Shown here: piece by piece, positions 10,878 to 20,793 of the stretch
Layout: the number at the start of each line of letters is the position of its first letter
How positions within the stretch are numbered: the first letter of the stretch is position 1
Assembly (NCBI GenBank): GCA_030425185.1
Contig: JAUIAU010000004.1
Location: 62,001 to 126,000, forward strand
Direction of reading: 5' to 3'
Origin: Alphaproteobacteria bacterium
GTDB taxonomy: Bacteria; Pseudomonadota; Alphaproteobacteria; Rhodobacterales; Rhodobacteraceae
DNA length: 64,000 bases
Translations under genes and position numbers: made by a program
The notes under the pieces: generated by a model
What the model was told of the DNA's origin: nothing
What the model saw: the letters and a program-made list of their open reading frames with translations, nothing else
Databases searched by the model: none

Positions 10878-11030
10878 GAGCGCCTCGAAATTCGGTGACG
10901 AAAATGTTCTGAAAGAACGCTCAAGGGGGGAGGCCCCCTATCGAACATCAACCGGTCCGGGCACTGGGCCCCCAATTAACACGCATGTAGTCTACAGGTT
11001 TTGCGCCCAAAAACCACTTTTTTGTTGACG

Positions 11031-12140
11031 ATGGCTTGGCAACCCCCGGTTCCGCTGCCACCAACGCAGCCGTCGAGCCGCCCCGGAGGTCCTCCGCCCA
11101 TGTCCGAAGCCGTTGCGATCGCCCTGATCGAGGCCCTGCCGATCCCCGCGTTCCTCGTCGCGCCCTCGGCGCGGGTCACCGGAATCAACGCCGCCGCCCG
11201 GGCCCATCTGGGCGAGGCGATGCTGGGGCGCCACTACGTGACCGCCCTGCGACAGCCCGGCATCCTCGACGCGATCGAGCGCAGCGTCGAAACCGGCCGC
11301 CCGGCCGAGGCGACCTATACCACCAGCCTCGGCGGGACCGAGGCGCGCTACCGCGTGCTGGCCGCGCCTCTGGGGTCGGCGGCCGACGGGGCGGTTCTGG
11401 TGACGCTCGAGGATGTCACGCCGCTGCACGCGGCCGGGCTGATGCGGCGGGACTTCGTGGCGAACGTCAGCCACGAGTTGCGCACGCCCCTGACGGCGCT
11501 GATCGGCTTCATCGAGACGCTGAAGGGCCCCGCCGCCAAGGACCCCGCGGCGAGTTCCCGGTTCCTGGACCTGATGCAGAAGGAAGCGCTGCGGATGAAC
11601 CGGCTGGTGGGCGACCTGCTGTCGCTGAGCCGGGTCGAGTCGAACGAACGCCAGCGCCCCTCCGACGCGGTGCCGTTGCTGCCGGTGCTGCGCGCCTCGA
11701 TCTCGTCGCTGGCCGCTCTGGCGAAGCAGGCGCAGGTGACGGTCGAACTGGTGGCGGAACCGGGCGAGATCCTCGTGCCCGGCGACGAGGACCAGTTGCG
11801 GCAGGTCGTCAACAACCTGCTGGAGAACGCGCTGAAGTACGGGGCCTCCGGGGGCATCATCTGGCTGCGCGTCCTGCCGCCGGCCCATGACCCGATCCTG
11901 CGCGGGCGCGCTGTGCGGCTGCTGGTCGAGGACCGCGGCGGCGGGATCGACCCGATCCACCTGCCGCGCCTGACCGAGCGGTTCTACCGGGTAGACGAGC
12001 ACCGCTCGCGCGAGATGGGCGGCACGGGCCTTGGACTCGCCATCGTCAAGCACATCGTGAACCGCCACCGGGGCCGGATGGAAATCGACAGCGAGATCGG
12101 CAAGGGCACGACCTTCACCGTCTATCTTCCGGTCCTCTGA
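11031..12140 (+). CDS. phoR: Phosphate regulon-type sensor histidine kinase, PhoR-like, apparently without transmembrane segments
   Basis: HisKA NVSHELRTPLTALIGFIETLKGPA, HATPase N box NNLLENALKYG, GTGLGLAIVKHI; upstream of pst operon. The start could be 11100. Confidence 0.85.
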   Translation: MAWQPPVPLPPTQPSSRPGGPPPMSEAVAIALIEALPIPAFLVAPSARVTGINAAARAHLGEAMLGRHYVTALRQPGILDAIERSVETGRPAEATYTTSLGGTEARYRVLAAPLGSAADGAVLVTLEDVTPLHAAGLMRRDFVANVSHELRTPLTALIGFIETLKGPAAKDPAASSRFLDLMQKEALRMNRLVGDLLSLSRVESNERQRPSDAVPLLPVLRASISSLAALAKQAQVTVELVAEPGEILVPGDEDQLRQVVNNLLENALKYGASGGIIWLRVLPPAHDPILRGRAVRLLVEDRGGGIDPIHLPRLTERFYRVDEHRSREMGGTGLGLAIVKHIVNRHRGRMEIDSEIGKGTTFTVYLPVL

Positions 12141-12279
12141 CCGGGGCGACTCGCCCCCCGTCGCCAGACCCCAACGCGCGGCACCGACACGCCCCGATCC
12201 CCCGGAATTCGGGGTTGCGTCCGTGGACAACATGGCGGGGTTGTCGATTCTCGGACCGGTTGTCGCCTGATCCGGGCCA

Positions 12280-12297
12280 GCGTCATAAAACTGTTAC
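12280..12297 (+). promoter_or_regulatory. Pho box upstream of pstS
   Basis: GCGTCATAAAACTGTTAC: two 7-mers similar to CTGTCAT separated by 4 A/T bases, about 90 nt before the pstS start. Confidence 0.75.
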
Positions 12298-12388
12298 CCA
12301 AGGTTCACAAAAGCATTGCTCAGGACGCCTAGCAGGCCACATGAGCGCCACACTCCGGCGCCTCATCCTAGTCAGACAGGAGCAACTC

Positions 12389-13417
12389 ATGTCCTTCACC
12401 AAGATTGCCGCCTCCGCGCTGGCCATCGCCGCCGTGTCGGCGACCGCTGCCGCCGCCCGCGACAACGTCCAGATCGCCGGCTCCTCGACCGTGCTGCCCT
12501 ACGCCTCGATCGTGGCGGAAGCCTTCGGCGAGAACTTCGACTTCCCGACCCCGGTCGTTGAATCCGGCGGTTCGTCCACCGGTCTGCGCCGCTTCTGCGA
12601 AGGCGTCGGCGAGAACACCATCGACATCGCGAACTCGTCGCGCTCGATCCGCTCGTCGGAAATCGAGACCTGCGCCGCCAACGGCGTGACCGACATCATC
12701 GAGGTTCGCATCGGCTACGACGGCATCGTGTTCGCCAGCCAGATCGACGGCCCGGCCTTCACCGCCTTCGAGCCGAAGGACTGGTACCTGGCGCTGGCCG
12801 CCGAGCTGCCGGTCGACGGCGCGATGGTCGCCAACCCGAACATGACCTGGGCCGACGCCAACGCCGATCTGCCGGCCGTTGAAATCGCCGCCTTCATCCC
12901 CGGCACCCGTCACGGCACCCGTGAAGTGTTCGAAGAGAAGGTGATCCTGCAGGGCTGCGAAGACTCGGGCGCCATGGCCGCCATGACCGCGATGGGCATG
13001 GATGACGATGCTGCCGAGGAAGCCTGCATGGCGATCCGCGCGGACGGCAAGTCGGTCGACATCGACGGCGACTACACCGAGACCCTCGCCCGCATCGACG
13101 CCAACGCCAACGGCATCGGCGTGTTCGGCCTGGCGTTCTACGAGAACAACACCGACAAGCTGAAGGTCGCCACCATGGGCGGCGTCGCCCCGTCGACCGC
13201 CACCATCGCGTCGGGCGAGTACCCGGTGTCGCGTCCGCTGTTCTTCTACATCAAGAAGGCCCACATCGGCGTGATCCCCGGCCTGAAAGAGTACGCGGAG
13301 TTCTTCGTCTCGAACGAGATCGCCGGCCCGACCGGCCCGCTCGCCAACTACGGCCTCGTGTCGGACCCGGAACTGTCGGCCGTCCAGGCGATGGTTGCCA
13401 ACGAAGAGACCATGTAA
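12389..13417 (+). CDS. pstS: Phosphate ABC transporter substrate-binding protein
   Basis: Signal peptide, IAGSSTVLPYASIVAEAFGE, SGGSSTGLRRFCEG; followed by pstCAB. Confidence 0.93.
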   Translation: MSFTKIAASALAIAAVSATAAAARDNVQIAGSSTVLPYASIVAEAFGENFDFPTPVVESGGSSTGLRRFCEGVGENTIDIANSSRSIRSSEIETCAANGVTDIIEVRIGYDGIVFASQIDGPAFTAFEPKDWYLALAAELPVDGAMVANPNMTWADANADLPAVEIAAFIPGTRHGTREVFEEKVILQGCEDSGAMAAMTAMGMDDDAAEEACMAIRADGKSVDIDGDYTETLARIDANANGIGVFGLAFYENNTDKLKVATMGGVAPSTATIASGEYPVSRPLFFYIKKAHIGVIPGLKEYAEFFVSNEIAGPTGPLANYGLVSDPELSAVQAMVANEETM

Positions 13418-13437
13418 GGATCTGAAGATCCTTGCAG

Positions 13438-13469
13438 AGGGGAGGGGCCGCAACCGGTCCCTCCCTTTT
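13438..13469 (+). terminator. Stem-loop with T-tract between pstS and pstC (attenuator)
   Basis: GGGAGGGGCCG-CAAC-CGGTCCCTCCC, 11-bp stem with one G-U pair, followed by TTTT. Confidence 0.8.
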
Positions 13470-13516
13470 CCGCCCCGGGGCGAGGCCCATCGCCCCCAAG
13501 TTTCTCAGGTACCGTG

Positions 13517-14973
<1,457 letters not shown>

Positions 14974-14977
<4 letters not shown>

Positions 14978-16329
14978 CCGATCTTTCCGCCGTCCCCGGC
15001 ACGGCTGGTGGGGCGAAGAAATCCTCGATCCTCGAGGCCGACGCCCGCACCCGCCGCCGCAACGCCGCCGAAGCCCGCTTCAAGGTCTACGGCATGCTGG
15101 CCGTCGCCACCGGCGTCCTCGCGCTGATCCTGCTCCTGATCTCCATCCTGTCGAACGGCCTGTCGTCCTTCCGCCAGACCTTCGTCACCTTCGACGTGCC
15201 GCTGAGCGCCGAGACGCTCGACCCGAACGGCAACCGCAATCCCGACGAGATGTCGAAGGTCTCGACCTTCGGCTACAGCCCGCTGATCCTCAACGGTCTG
15301 AAGGAAGCCCTGAGCGCCCGCGGCATTTCCGTCGACGAGGTGCCGGACGCCGATCTGGCCAACATCATCAGCCGCGCCGCCGCGGCGGACCTGCGCGACT
15401 TCGTGCTCGCCAACCCGCAGGTCGTGGGCGAGACGCTGTCCTTCGAGTTCCTCGCCAACGGCCGCATCGACGGCTTCTTCAAGGGCCGCGTGACCTACGA
15501 GAGCGCCGAGCGCGACAGCAACGTGACCCCCGACCAATTGCGTGTGGCCGAGGCGATGGTGGCCGCGGACCTGATGGAAACCCGGTTCAACTGGGGCTTC
15601 ATCACCGGGCCGGACGCGTCGGGCCAGCGGCCTGAATCGGCGGGTCTCGGCGTCGCGATCCTGGGCTCGTTCTACATGATGCTGGTGGTGCTCGTCCTGA
15701 CCCTGCCGATCGGCGTCGCCGCCTCGATCTACCTCGAGGAATTCGCCCCGAAGAACCGGTTTACCGACCTGATCGAGGTGAACATTTCCAACCTCGCGGC
15801 CGTTCCTTCGATCGTATTCGGCATCCTCGGGCTGGCGGTGTTCATCAATTTCGCCGGGTTGCCCCAATCGGCGCCCATCGTCGGCGGCCTCGTCCTGACG
15901 CTGATGACGCTGCCCACCATCATCATCGCCACCCGCGCCTCGCTGAAGTCGGTGCCGCCCTCGATCCGGCAGGCCGCCCTCGGCGTGGGCGCCTCGAAGA
16001 TGCAGTCGGTGTTTCACCACGTGCTGCCGCTGGCGGCACCCGGTATCCTGACCGGCACCATCATCGGCCTCGCGCAGGCCCTGGGCGAGACCGCGCCGCT
16101 CTTGCTGATCGGCATGGTGGCCTTCGTGCGGGAATACCCCGAGGGGCTGCCGCAGGGCCTGTTCGATCCGGCCTCGGCCCTGCCGGTGCAGGTCTATCAG
16201 TGGACCCAGCGCTCGGACCCGGCCTTCGTCGAGCGCGCCTCCGGTGCTATCATCGTGCTGCTGGTGTTCCTCGTGCTGATGAACGCGGTCGCGGTACTGC
16301 TGCGTCGCCGCTTCGAGCGCCGCTGGTAA
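14974..16329 (+). CDS. pstA: Phosphate ABC transporter permease with extended N-terminal domain
   Basis: [56 protein letters not shown]. Confidence 0.93.
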
Positions 16330-16342
16330 AGGAAGCGATCCC

Positions 16343-17140
16343 ATGAACGACATGCGACTGACGGAGAGAAACGTGACCTCCAGCGAAATCAAGATCTCCG
16401 CCCGCCAGGTGGACGTGTTCTACGGCGACACCCATGCCATCAAGAAGGTGGACGTGGCGATCCCGGACAAGACCGTGACCGCCTTCATCGGTCCGTCGGG
16501 CTGTGGCAAGTCCACCTTCCTGCGCTGCCTGAACCGGATGAACGACACCATCGACGGCTGCCGGGTTACCGGGGACATCCTGCTCGACGGCGAGGACATC
16601 TACGACAAGCGCGTCGATCCGGTGCAGCTGCGCGCCAAGGTCGGCATGGTGTTCCAGAAGCCGAACCCGTTCCCGAAGTCGATCTACGACAACGTGGCCT
16701 ACGGGCCGCGCATCCACGGGCTGGCGCGCGGGAAGCAGGAACTGGACGAGATCGTCGAGAAGTCGCTGCGCCGCGCCGCGATCTGGGACGAGGTGAAGGA
16801 CCGCCTGCAGGCGCCCGGCACCGGCCTGTCGGGCGGTCAACAGCAGCGCCTGTGCATCGCCCGCGCGGTGGCCACCAGCCCCGAGGTGCTGCTGATGGAC
16901 GAGCCGTGCTCGGCGCTCGACCCGATCGCCACGGCGCAGGTCGAGGAGCTGATCGACGAGCTGCGCGAGCGCTTCTCGGTCGTCATCGTCACCCATTCGA
17001 TGCAGCAGGCGGCGCGCGTCAGCCAGAAGACTGCCTTCTTCCACCTCGGCGAGCTGGTCGAGTTCGGGGATACCGGACAGATCTTCACCACGCCGAAGGA
17101 CCCGCGCACCGAAAGCTACATCACCGGACGGATCGGATAA
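16343..17140 (+). CDS. pstB: Phosphate ABC transporter ATP-binding protein
   Basis: [45 protein letters not shown]. Confidence 0.96.
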   Translation: MNDMRLTERNVTSSEIKISARQVDVFYGDTHAIKKVDVAIPDKTVTAFIGPSGCGKSTFLRCLNRMNDTIDGCRVTGDILLDGEDIYDKRVDPVQLRAKVGMVFQKPNPFPKSIYDNVAYGPRIHGLARGKQELDEIVEKSLRRAAIWDEVKDRLQAPGTGLSGGQQQRLCIARAVATSPEVLLMDEPCSALDPIATAQVEELIDELRERFSVVIVTHSMQQAARVSQKTAFFHLGELVEFGDTGQIFTTPKDPRTESYITGRIG

Positions 17141-17144
17141 CGTC

Positions 17145-17852
17145 ATGAATGACAAGGGCCACATCGCAAGCGCCTTCGACCGCGATCTCGAAGGCATCCA
17201 GGCACTGATCATGAAGATGGGCGGTCTGGTCGAGGAGCAGATCACCGACGCCGCGCGCTCGCTCGAGGACCGGGACGAGGAACTGGCCGAGACCGTGCGC
17301 CGGCGCGACGAGCGGGTCGACAGCCTCGAGGACCAGGTCAACAGCGAGGCCGCCCGCGTGCTGGCCCTGCGGGCACCGACGGCGCGTGACCTGCGCGTCG
17401 TCCTCAGCGTGCTGCGCATCTCGGCCAACCTCGAACGCATGGGCGACTATGCCAAGAACATGGCCAAGCGCACCGGCGTGCTGGTGCAGATGCAGCCGAT
17501 GGGTGCCTCGGCCAGCACCCTGCGCCGGATGTCTCGCGCCGTGGACGCGATGCTGAAGGACGCGCTCGACGCCTATGTCCAGCATGACGTCGAGCTGGCC
17601 CAGGCGGTGCGCCTGCGCGACCAGGAAATCGACCAGATGTACAACGCGCTCTTCCGCGAGTTCGTGACCTACATGATGGAAGACCCGCGCAACATCACGG
17701 CCTGCATGCACCTGCATTTCATCGCCAAGAACATCGAGCGGATGGGCGACCACGTGACCTCGATCGCGGAACAGGTGGTCTATCTCGTTACCGGGTCGCT
17801 GCCCGAGGACGAGCGCCCGAAGAAAGACCGCACAAGCGTCGCGGCGGGGTAA
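17145..17852 (+). CDS. phoU: Phosphate signalling complex protein PhoU
   Basis: PhoU repeats (LRISANLERMGDYAKNMAKR, HFIAKNIERMGDHVTSIAEQVVYL); directly after pstB. Confidence 0.96.
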   Translation: MNDKGHIASAFDRDLEGIQALIMKMGGLVEEQITDAARSLEDRDEELAETVRRRDERVDSLEDQVNSEAARVLALRAPTARDLRVVLSVLRISANLERMGDYAKNMAKRTGVLVQMQPMGASASTLRRMSRAVDAMLKDALDAYVQHDVELAQAVRLRDQEIDQMYNALFREFVTYMMEDPRNITACMHLHFIAKNIERMGDHVTSIAEQVVYLVTGSLPEDERPKKDRTSVAAG

Positions 17853-17858
17853 GGACGG

Positions 17859-18551
17859 ATGGCGTCGGCGGAACAACCCACGGTGCTGGTCGTCGAGGAC
17901 GAGCCCGCGCAGCGCGAGGTGGTGGGCTACAACCTGTCCGCGGAAGGCTTCCGCGTCGTTCTGGCCGAGAACGGCGAGGAAGCCCTCGTCATGGTGGACG
18001 AGGAAACCCCGGACATCATCGTGCTCGACTGGATGCTGCCCTCGGTCAGCGGGATCGAGGTCTGCCGCCGCCTGAAGACGCGTCCCGACACGCGCGGCAT
18101 CCCGATCATCATGCTGTCGGCCCGCTCGGAAGAGGTCGACCGTATCCGGGGCCTCGAAACCGGGGCGGACGACTACGTCGTGAAACCCTATTCGGTGCTG
18201 GAACTGATGGCGCGGGTGCGCGCGCAGTTGCGCCGGGTGCGGCCCGCGGCGGCGGGGCAGCAACTGGTGTTCGACGACATCCTGCTCGACGCCGAAAGCC
18301 ACCGGGTGTTCCGGGACGAGCAGCCGCTGAAGCTGGGACCCACCGAGTTCCGGCTGCTCGCCACCTTCATGGAGAAGCCGGGCCGGGTCTGGAGCCGCGA
18401 GCAGTTGCTCGACCGGGTCTGGGGGCGCGACATCTACGTCGATACGCGCACCGTGGACGTCCATATCGGACGGCTGCGCAAGGCCCTGTGCCAGCATGGC
18501 GGCAGCGACCCCGTGCGCACGGTGCGCGGGGCGGGCTACTCGCTGGGCTGA
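17859..18551 (+). CDS. phoB: Phosphate regulon response regulator
   Basis: Receiver domain (VVEDEPAQREVV, DIIVLDWMLP) and winged-helix OmpR/PhoB domain; end of pho locus. Confidence 0.94.
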   Translation: MASAEQPTVLVVEDEPAQREVVGYNLSAEGFRVVLAENGEEALVMVDEETPDIIVLDWMLPSVSGIEVCRRLKTRPDTRGIPIIMLSARSEEVDRIRGLETGADDYVVKPYSVLELMARVRAQLRRVRPAAAGQQLVFDDILLDAESHRVFRDEQPLKLGPTEFRLLATFMEKPGRVWSREQLLDRVWGRDIYVDTRTVDVHIGRLRKALCQHGGSDPVRTVRGAGYSLG

Positions 18552-18557
18552 GCCGCC

Positions 18558-19649
18558 TCAGGCGCGCGCGCGACGCCGGAACACCTGTCGCACCCGCCCG
18601 CCGAAAGTCTGCGGCAGGTCCACCGTGCCGCCCTTGCCGAGATTGTGCGCCTCGCTCTCGAGGAACGCCTCAGCTGCGGCACGGCCCGCCGCCTTGAGCT
18701 GCGCCAGCACAGCCGGGTTCGGCATCATCTTTGTGGCGACCGACAGCTTCACCATCAGGTCATCGGCGGCGATCATGTGGACGAAGACGTCCTTCATGGC
18801 GCCCGCCGGCACCTTGCCCTCGGCGATCAGTTCCTTGACGAACTGGATCGCGCGGAGTTCGCGCAGAAGCGAAGAGTTGAAGCTTATCTCGTTGATCCGG
18901 TTCTGAATGTCCCGCGCGGTCGTTGGCACCTCGTCGCGGTAGAGCGGGTTGATGTTGACGATCACCACGTCGTTCGGAAGGTGCTGCCCGAACAGTGGGA
19001 AGAGCGCTGGATTGCCGGTATAGCCGCCGTCCCAGTAGGCCTCGGTGCGGCCGGTGTCCGGGTCGTGGATCTCGACCGCGCGGAACAGCGTGGGCAGGCA
19101 GGCCGAGGCCAGCAGAACGTCCGGGCCGAGCGCGTCGCCGGTGAAGACCCGGACCTTGCCGGTGCGGACGTTGGTGGCGCAGACATGCAGTTCCGGCCCG
19201 TCGAGCGAGCAGACCTCGTCGTAGTGCAATTCCTCCACGATGGGGGTCAGTGGGTTGCGGTAGAAGGGGCCGCTGTCATAGGGGCTGACCATCCGCCCCA
19301 GCGTGTCGGAGACGGCGAAAAATGGCGAGTATTCAATGGCTTTCGAGATCGCCTCGGCCGGGAAGGCGGACAGCCAGGGGGTCAGGGCGGGGATGTGGTC
19401 GAGGCTGCCGATCCGGGTCCAGAGCCAGTCGAGCACCTCGCGGGCGGCCTCCGGCCCGCCGCCCGGACGGGCGAAGCCGGACTTGACCGCGGCGCCGTTC
19501 AGCGCCCCGGCGGAGGTGCCGGAAATCGCCGCGATTTCAATGCGATCGTCTTCGAGAAGACGGTCGAGAACGCCCCAGGTAAAGGCCCCGTGCGCGCCCC
19601 CGCCCTGGAGCGCGAGGTTGATCCGGGTCGGGCGGGTGCGAGCGGGCAT
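18558..19649 (-). CDS. Patatin-like phospholipase family protein
   Basis: GGGAHGAFTWGVLD oxyanion motif, GTSAG nucleophile elbow, DGG motif YWDGGYTGNP. Confidence 0.93.
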   Translation of the reverse strand: MPARTRPTRINLALQGGGAHGAFTWGVLDRLLEDDRIEIAAISGTSAGALNGAAVKSGFARPGGGPEAAREVLDWLWTRIGSLDHIPALTPWLSAFPAEAISKAIEYSPFFAVSDTLGRMVSPYDSGPFYRNPLTPIVEELHYDEVCSLDGPELHVCATNVRTGKVRVFTGDALGPDVLLASACLPTLFRAVEIHDPDTGRTEAYWDGGYTGNPALFPLFGQHLPNDVVIVNINPLYRDEVPTTARDIQNRINEISFNSSLLRELRAIQFVKELIAEGKVPAGAMKDVFVHMIAADDLMVKLSVATKMMPNPAVLAQLKAAGRAAAEAFLESEAHNLGKGGTVDLPQTFGGRVRQVFRRRARA

Positions 19650-19665
19650 CGGGGCCTCCGGGGAT

Positions 19666-19715
19666 GTCGGTCCGACGTCGGTATGACGTCGGTATCACGT
19701 CGGTATCGTGTCGGT
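19666..19715. repeat. 11-bp tandem repeat, four units plus partial, between bdhA stop and patatin start
   Basis: GTCGGTCCGAC / GTCGGTATGAC / GTCGGTATCAC / GTCGGTATCGT / GTCGGT. Confidence 0.85.
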
Positions 19716-19723
19716 GCGCCCGG

Positions 19724-20509
19724 TCAGAGCGCGGTCCAGCCGCCGTCGACCGAGATCGTCGTGCCGGTGATCTGGGCGGCCGCGTCCGAGCACAGGAAGA
19801 CGGCGGTGCCGCCCATCTGCTCGACCGTGGCGAACGCCTTCGAGGGCTGGCGCGCCAGCATGACGTCGCGCACCACGGTGTCGCGGTCCATGCCGTGGGT
19901 CTTCATCTGGTCGGGGATCTGCGCCTCGACCAGCGGCGTCAGGACATAGCCGGGACAGATGGCGTTGGCGGTGATCGCTTCCTCGGCGGTCTCCAGCGCG
20001 GTGGTCTTGGTCAGGCCGACGATGCCGTGCTTGGCGGCGATATAGGCGCTCTTGTAGGGCGAGGCGGTCAGGCCATGCGCCGAGGCGATGTTGATGATCC
20101 GGCCCCAGCCCGCCTTGCGCATCATCGGCAGGGCGGCCGCGGTGGTGTGGAAGGCGGAGGACAGGTTGATCGCGATGATCGCGTCCCATTTCTCGACCGG
20201 GAACGTGTCGATCGGGGCGACGTGCTGGATGCCGGCGTTGTTCACGAGGATATCGCAGGCACCCGCCGCCGCGATCAGCGCGCGGCAGTCCTCGCCCTTC
20301 GACATGTCGGCGCGGACATAGCGGGCCGAAACGCCGAATTCCGCGGCGAGATCGGCGGCGAGCGCGTGATCCTCGTCCCGGTCGGTGAAGCTGTTCAGCA
20401 CCACGTCGGCGCCGGCCCTGGCCAGTTCCCGCGCGATTCCGAGACCGATGCCCGAGTTCGAGCCGGTGATGACGGCAGTCTTGCCGCCGAGGTCCTGGGT
20501 GATGGCCAT
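19724..20509 (-). CDS. bdhA: 3-hydroxybutyrate dehydrogenase (short-chain dehydrogenase/reductase)
   Basis: TGSNSGIGLGIA, NNAGIQHVAPID, SAHGLTASPYKSAYIAAKHGIVGLTK, ANAICPGYVLTPLVEAQI. Confidence 0.9.
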   Translation of the reverse strand: MAITQDLGGKTAVITGSNSGIGLGIARELARAGADVVLNSFTDRDEDHALAADLAAEFGVSARYVRADMSKGEDCRALIAAAGACDILVNNAGIQHVAPIDTFPVEKWDAIIAINLSSAFHTTAAALPMMRKAGWGRIINIASAHGLTASPYKSAYIAAKHGIVGLTKTTALETAEEAITANAICPGYVLTPLVEAQIPDQMKTHGMDRDTVVRDVMLARQPSKAFATVEQMGGTAVFLCSDAAAQITGTTISVDGGWTAL

Positions 20510-20604
20510 TGGGGTCCTCCGTCCGTTTGGCGTCCGGATCAGAGGTAATGCTGCACCGCCGAAAATGACAGGGGGCAGGGGGCCGCCGCGTCGGAAACCC
20601 GACC

Positions 20605-20633
20605 AAAAAAAACGCCGGCACAAGGCCGGCGTT
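20605..20633 (-). terminator. Orphan Rho-independent terminator, minus strand
   Basis: AACGCCGGC-CTTGT-GCCGGCGTT stem followed by a T8 run on the minus strand; no annotated minus-strand gene upstream. Confidence 0.85.
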
Positions 20634-20690
20634 CAGTCGTTGAGGCAGGTTTCATACAGGCAAGAAACCTATCGAGCAGTGCCTTAGTTA
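20605..20690 (-). ncRNA. Candidate small RNA ending at the orphan terminator
   Basis: Second hairpin AGGTTTC-N10-GAAACCT (20647-20670) upstream of the terminator hairpin, TATAAC at 20692-20687 as a possible -10, no supportable CDS. Confidence 0.5.
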
Positions 20691-20793
20691 TAGGCGCTTG
20701 ATGTCCCAAGGGAAAGTGAAAAGTTTGCCCGCGCCCGGCGGGCAGGATACGCTGAGATCAACGAACAAAGGGCAGTCAGGGAGAGTTGCCGAT

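Noticed and set aside
19666-19715. 11-bp tandem repeats as a CRISPR array
   Set aside because: Units are contiguous and too short, with no spacers and no cas genes
20605-20670. Small ORF MKPASTTERRPCAGVFF... on the minus strand
   Set aside because: It runs through the terminator hairpin and has no clear ribosome-binding site; an RNA is a better explanation
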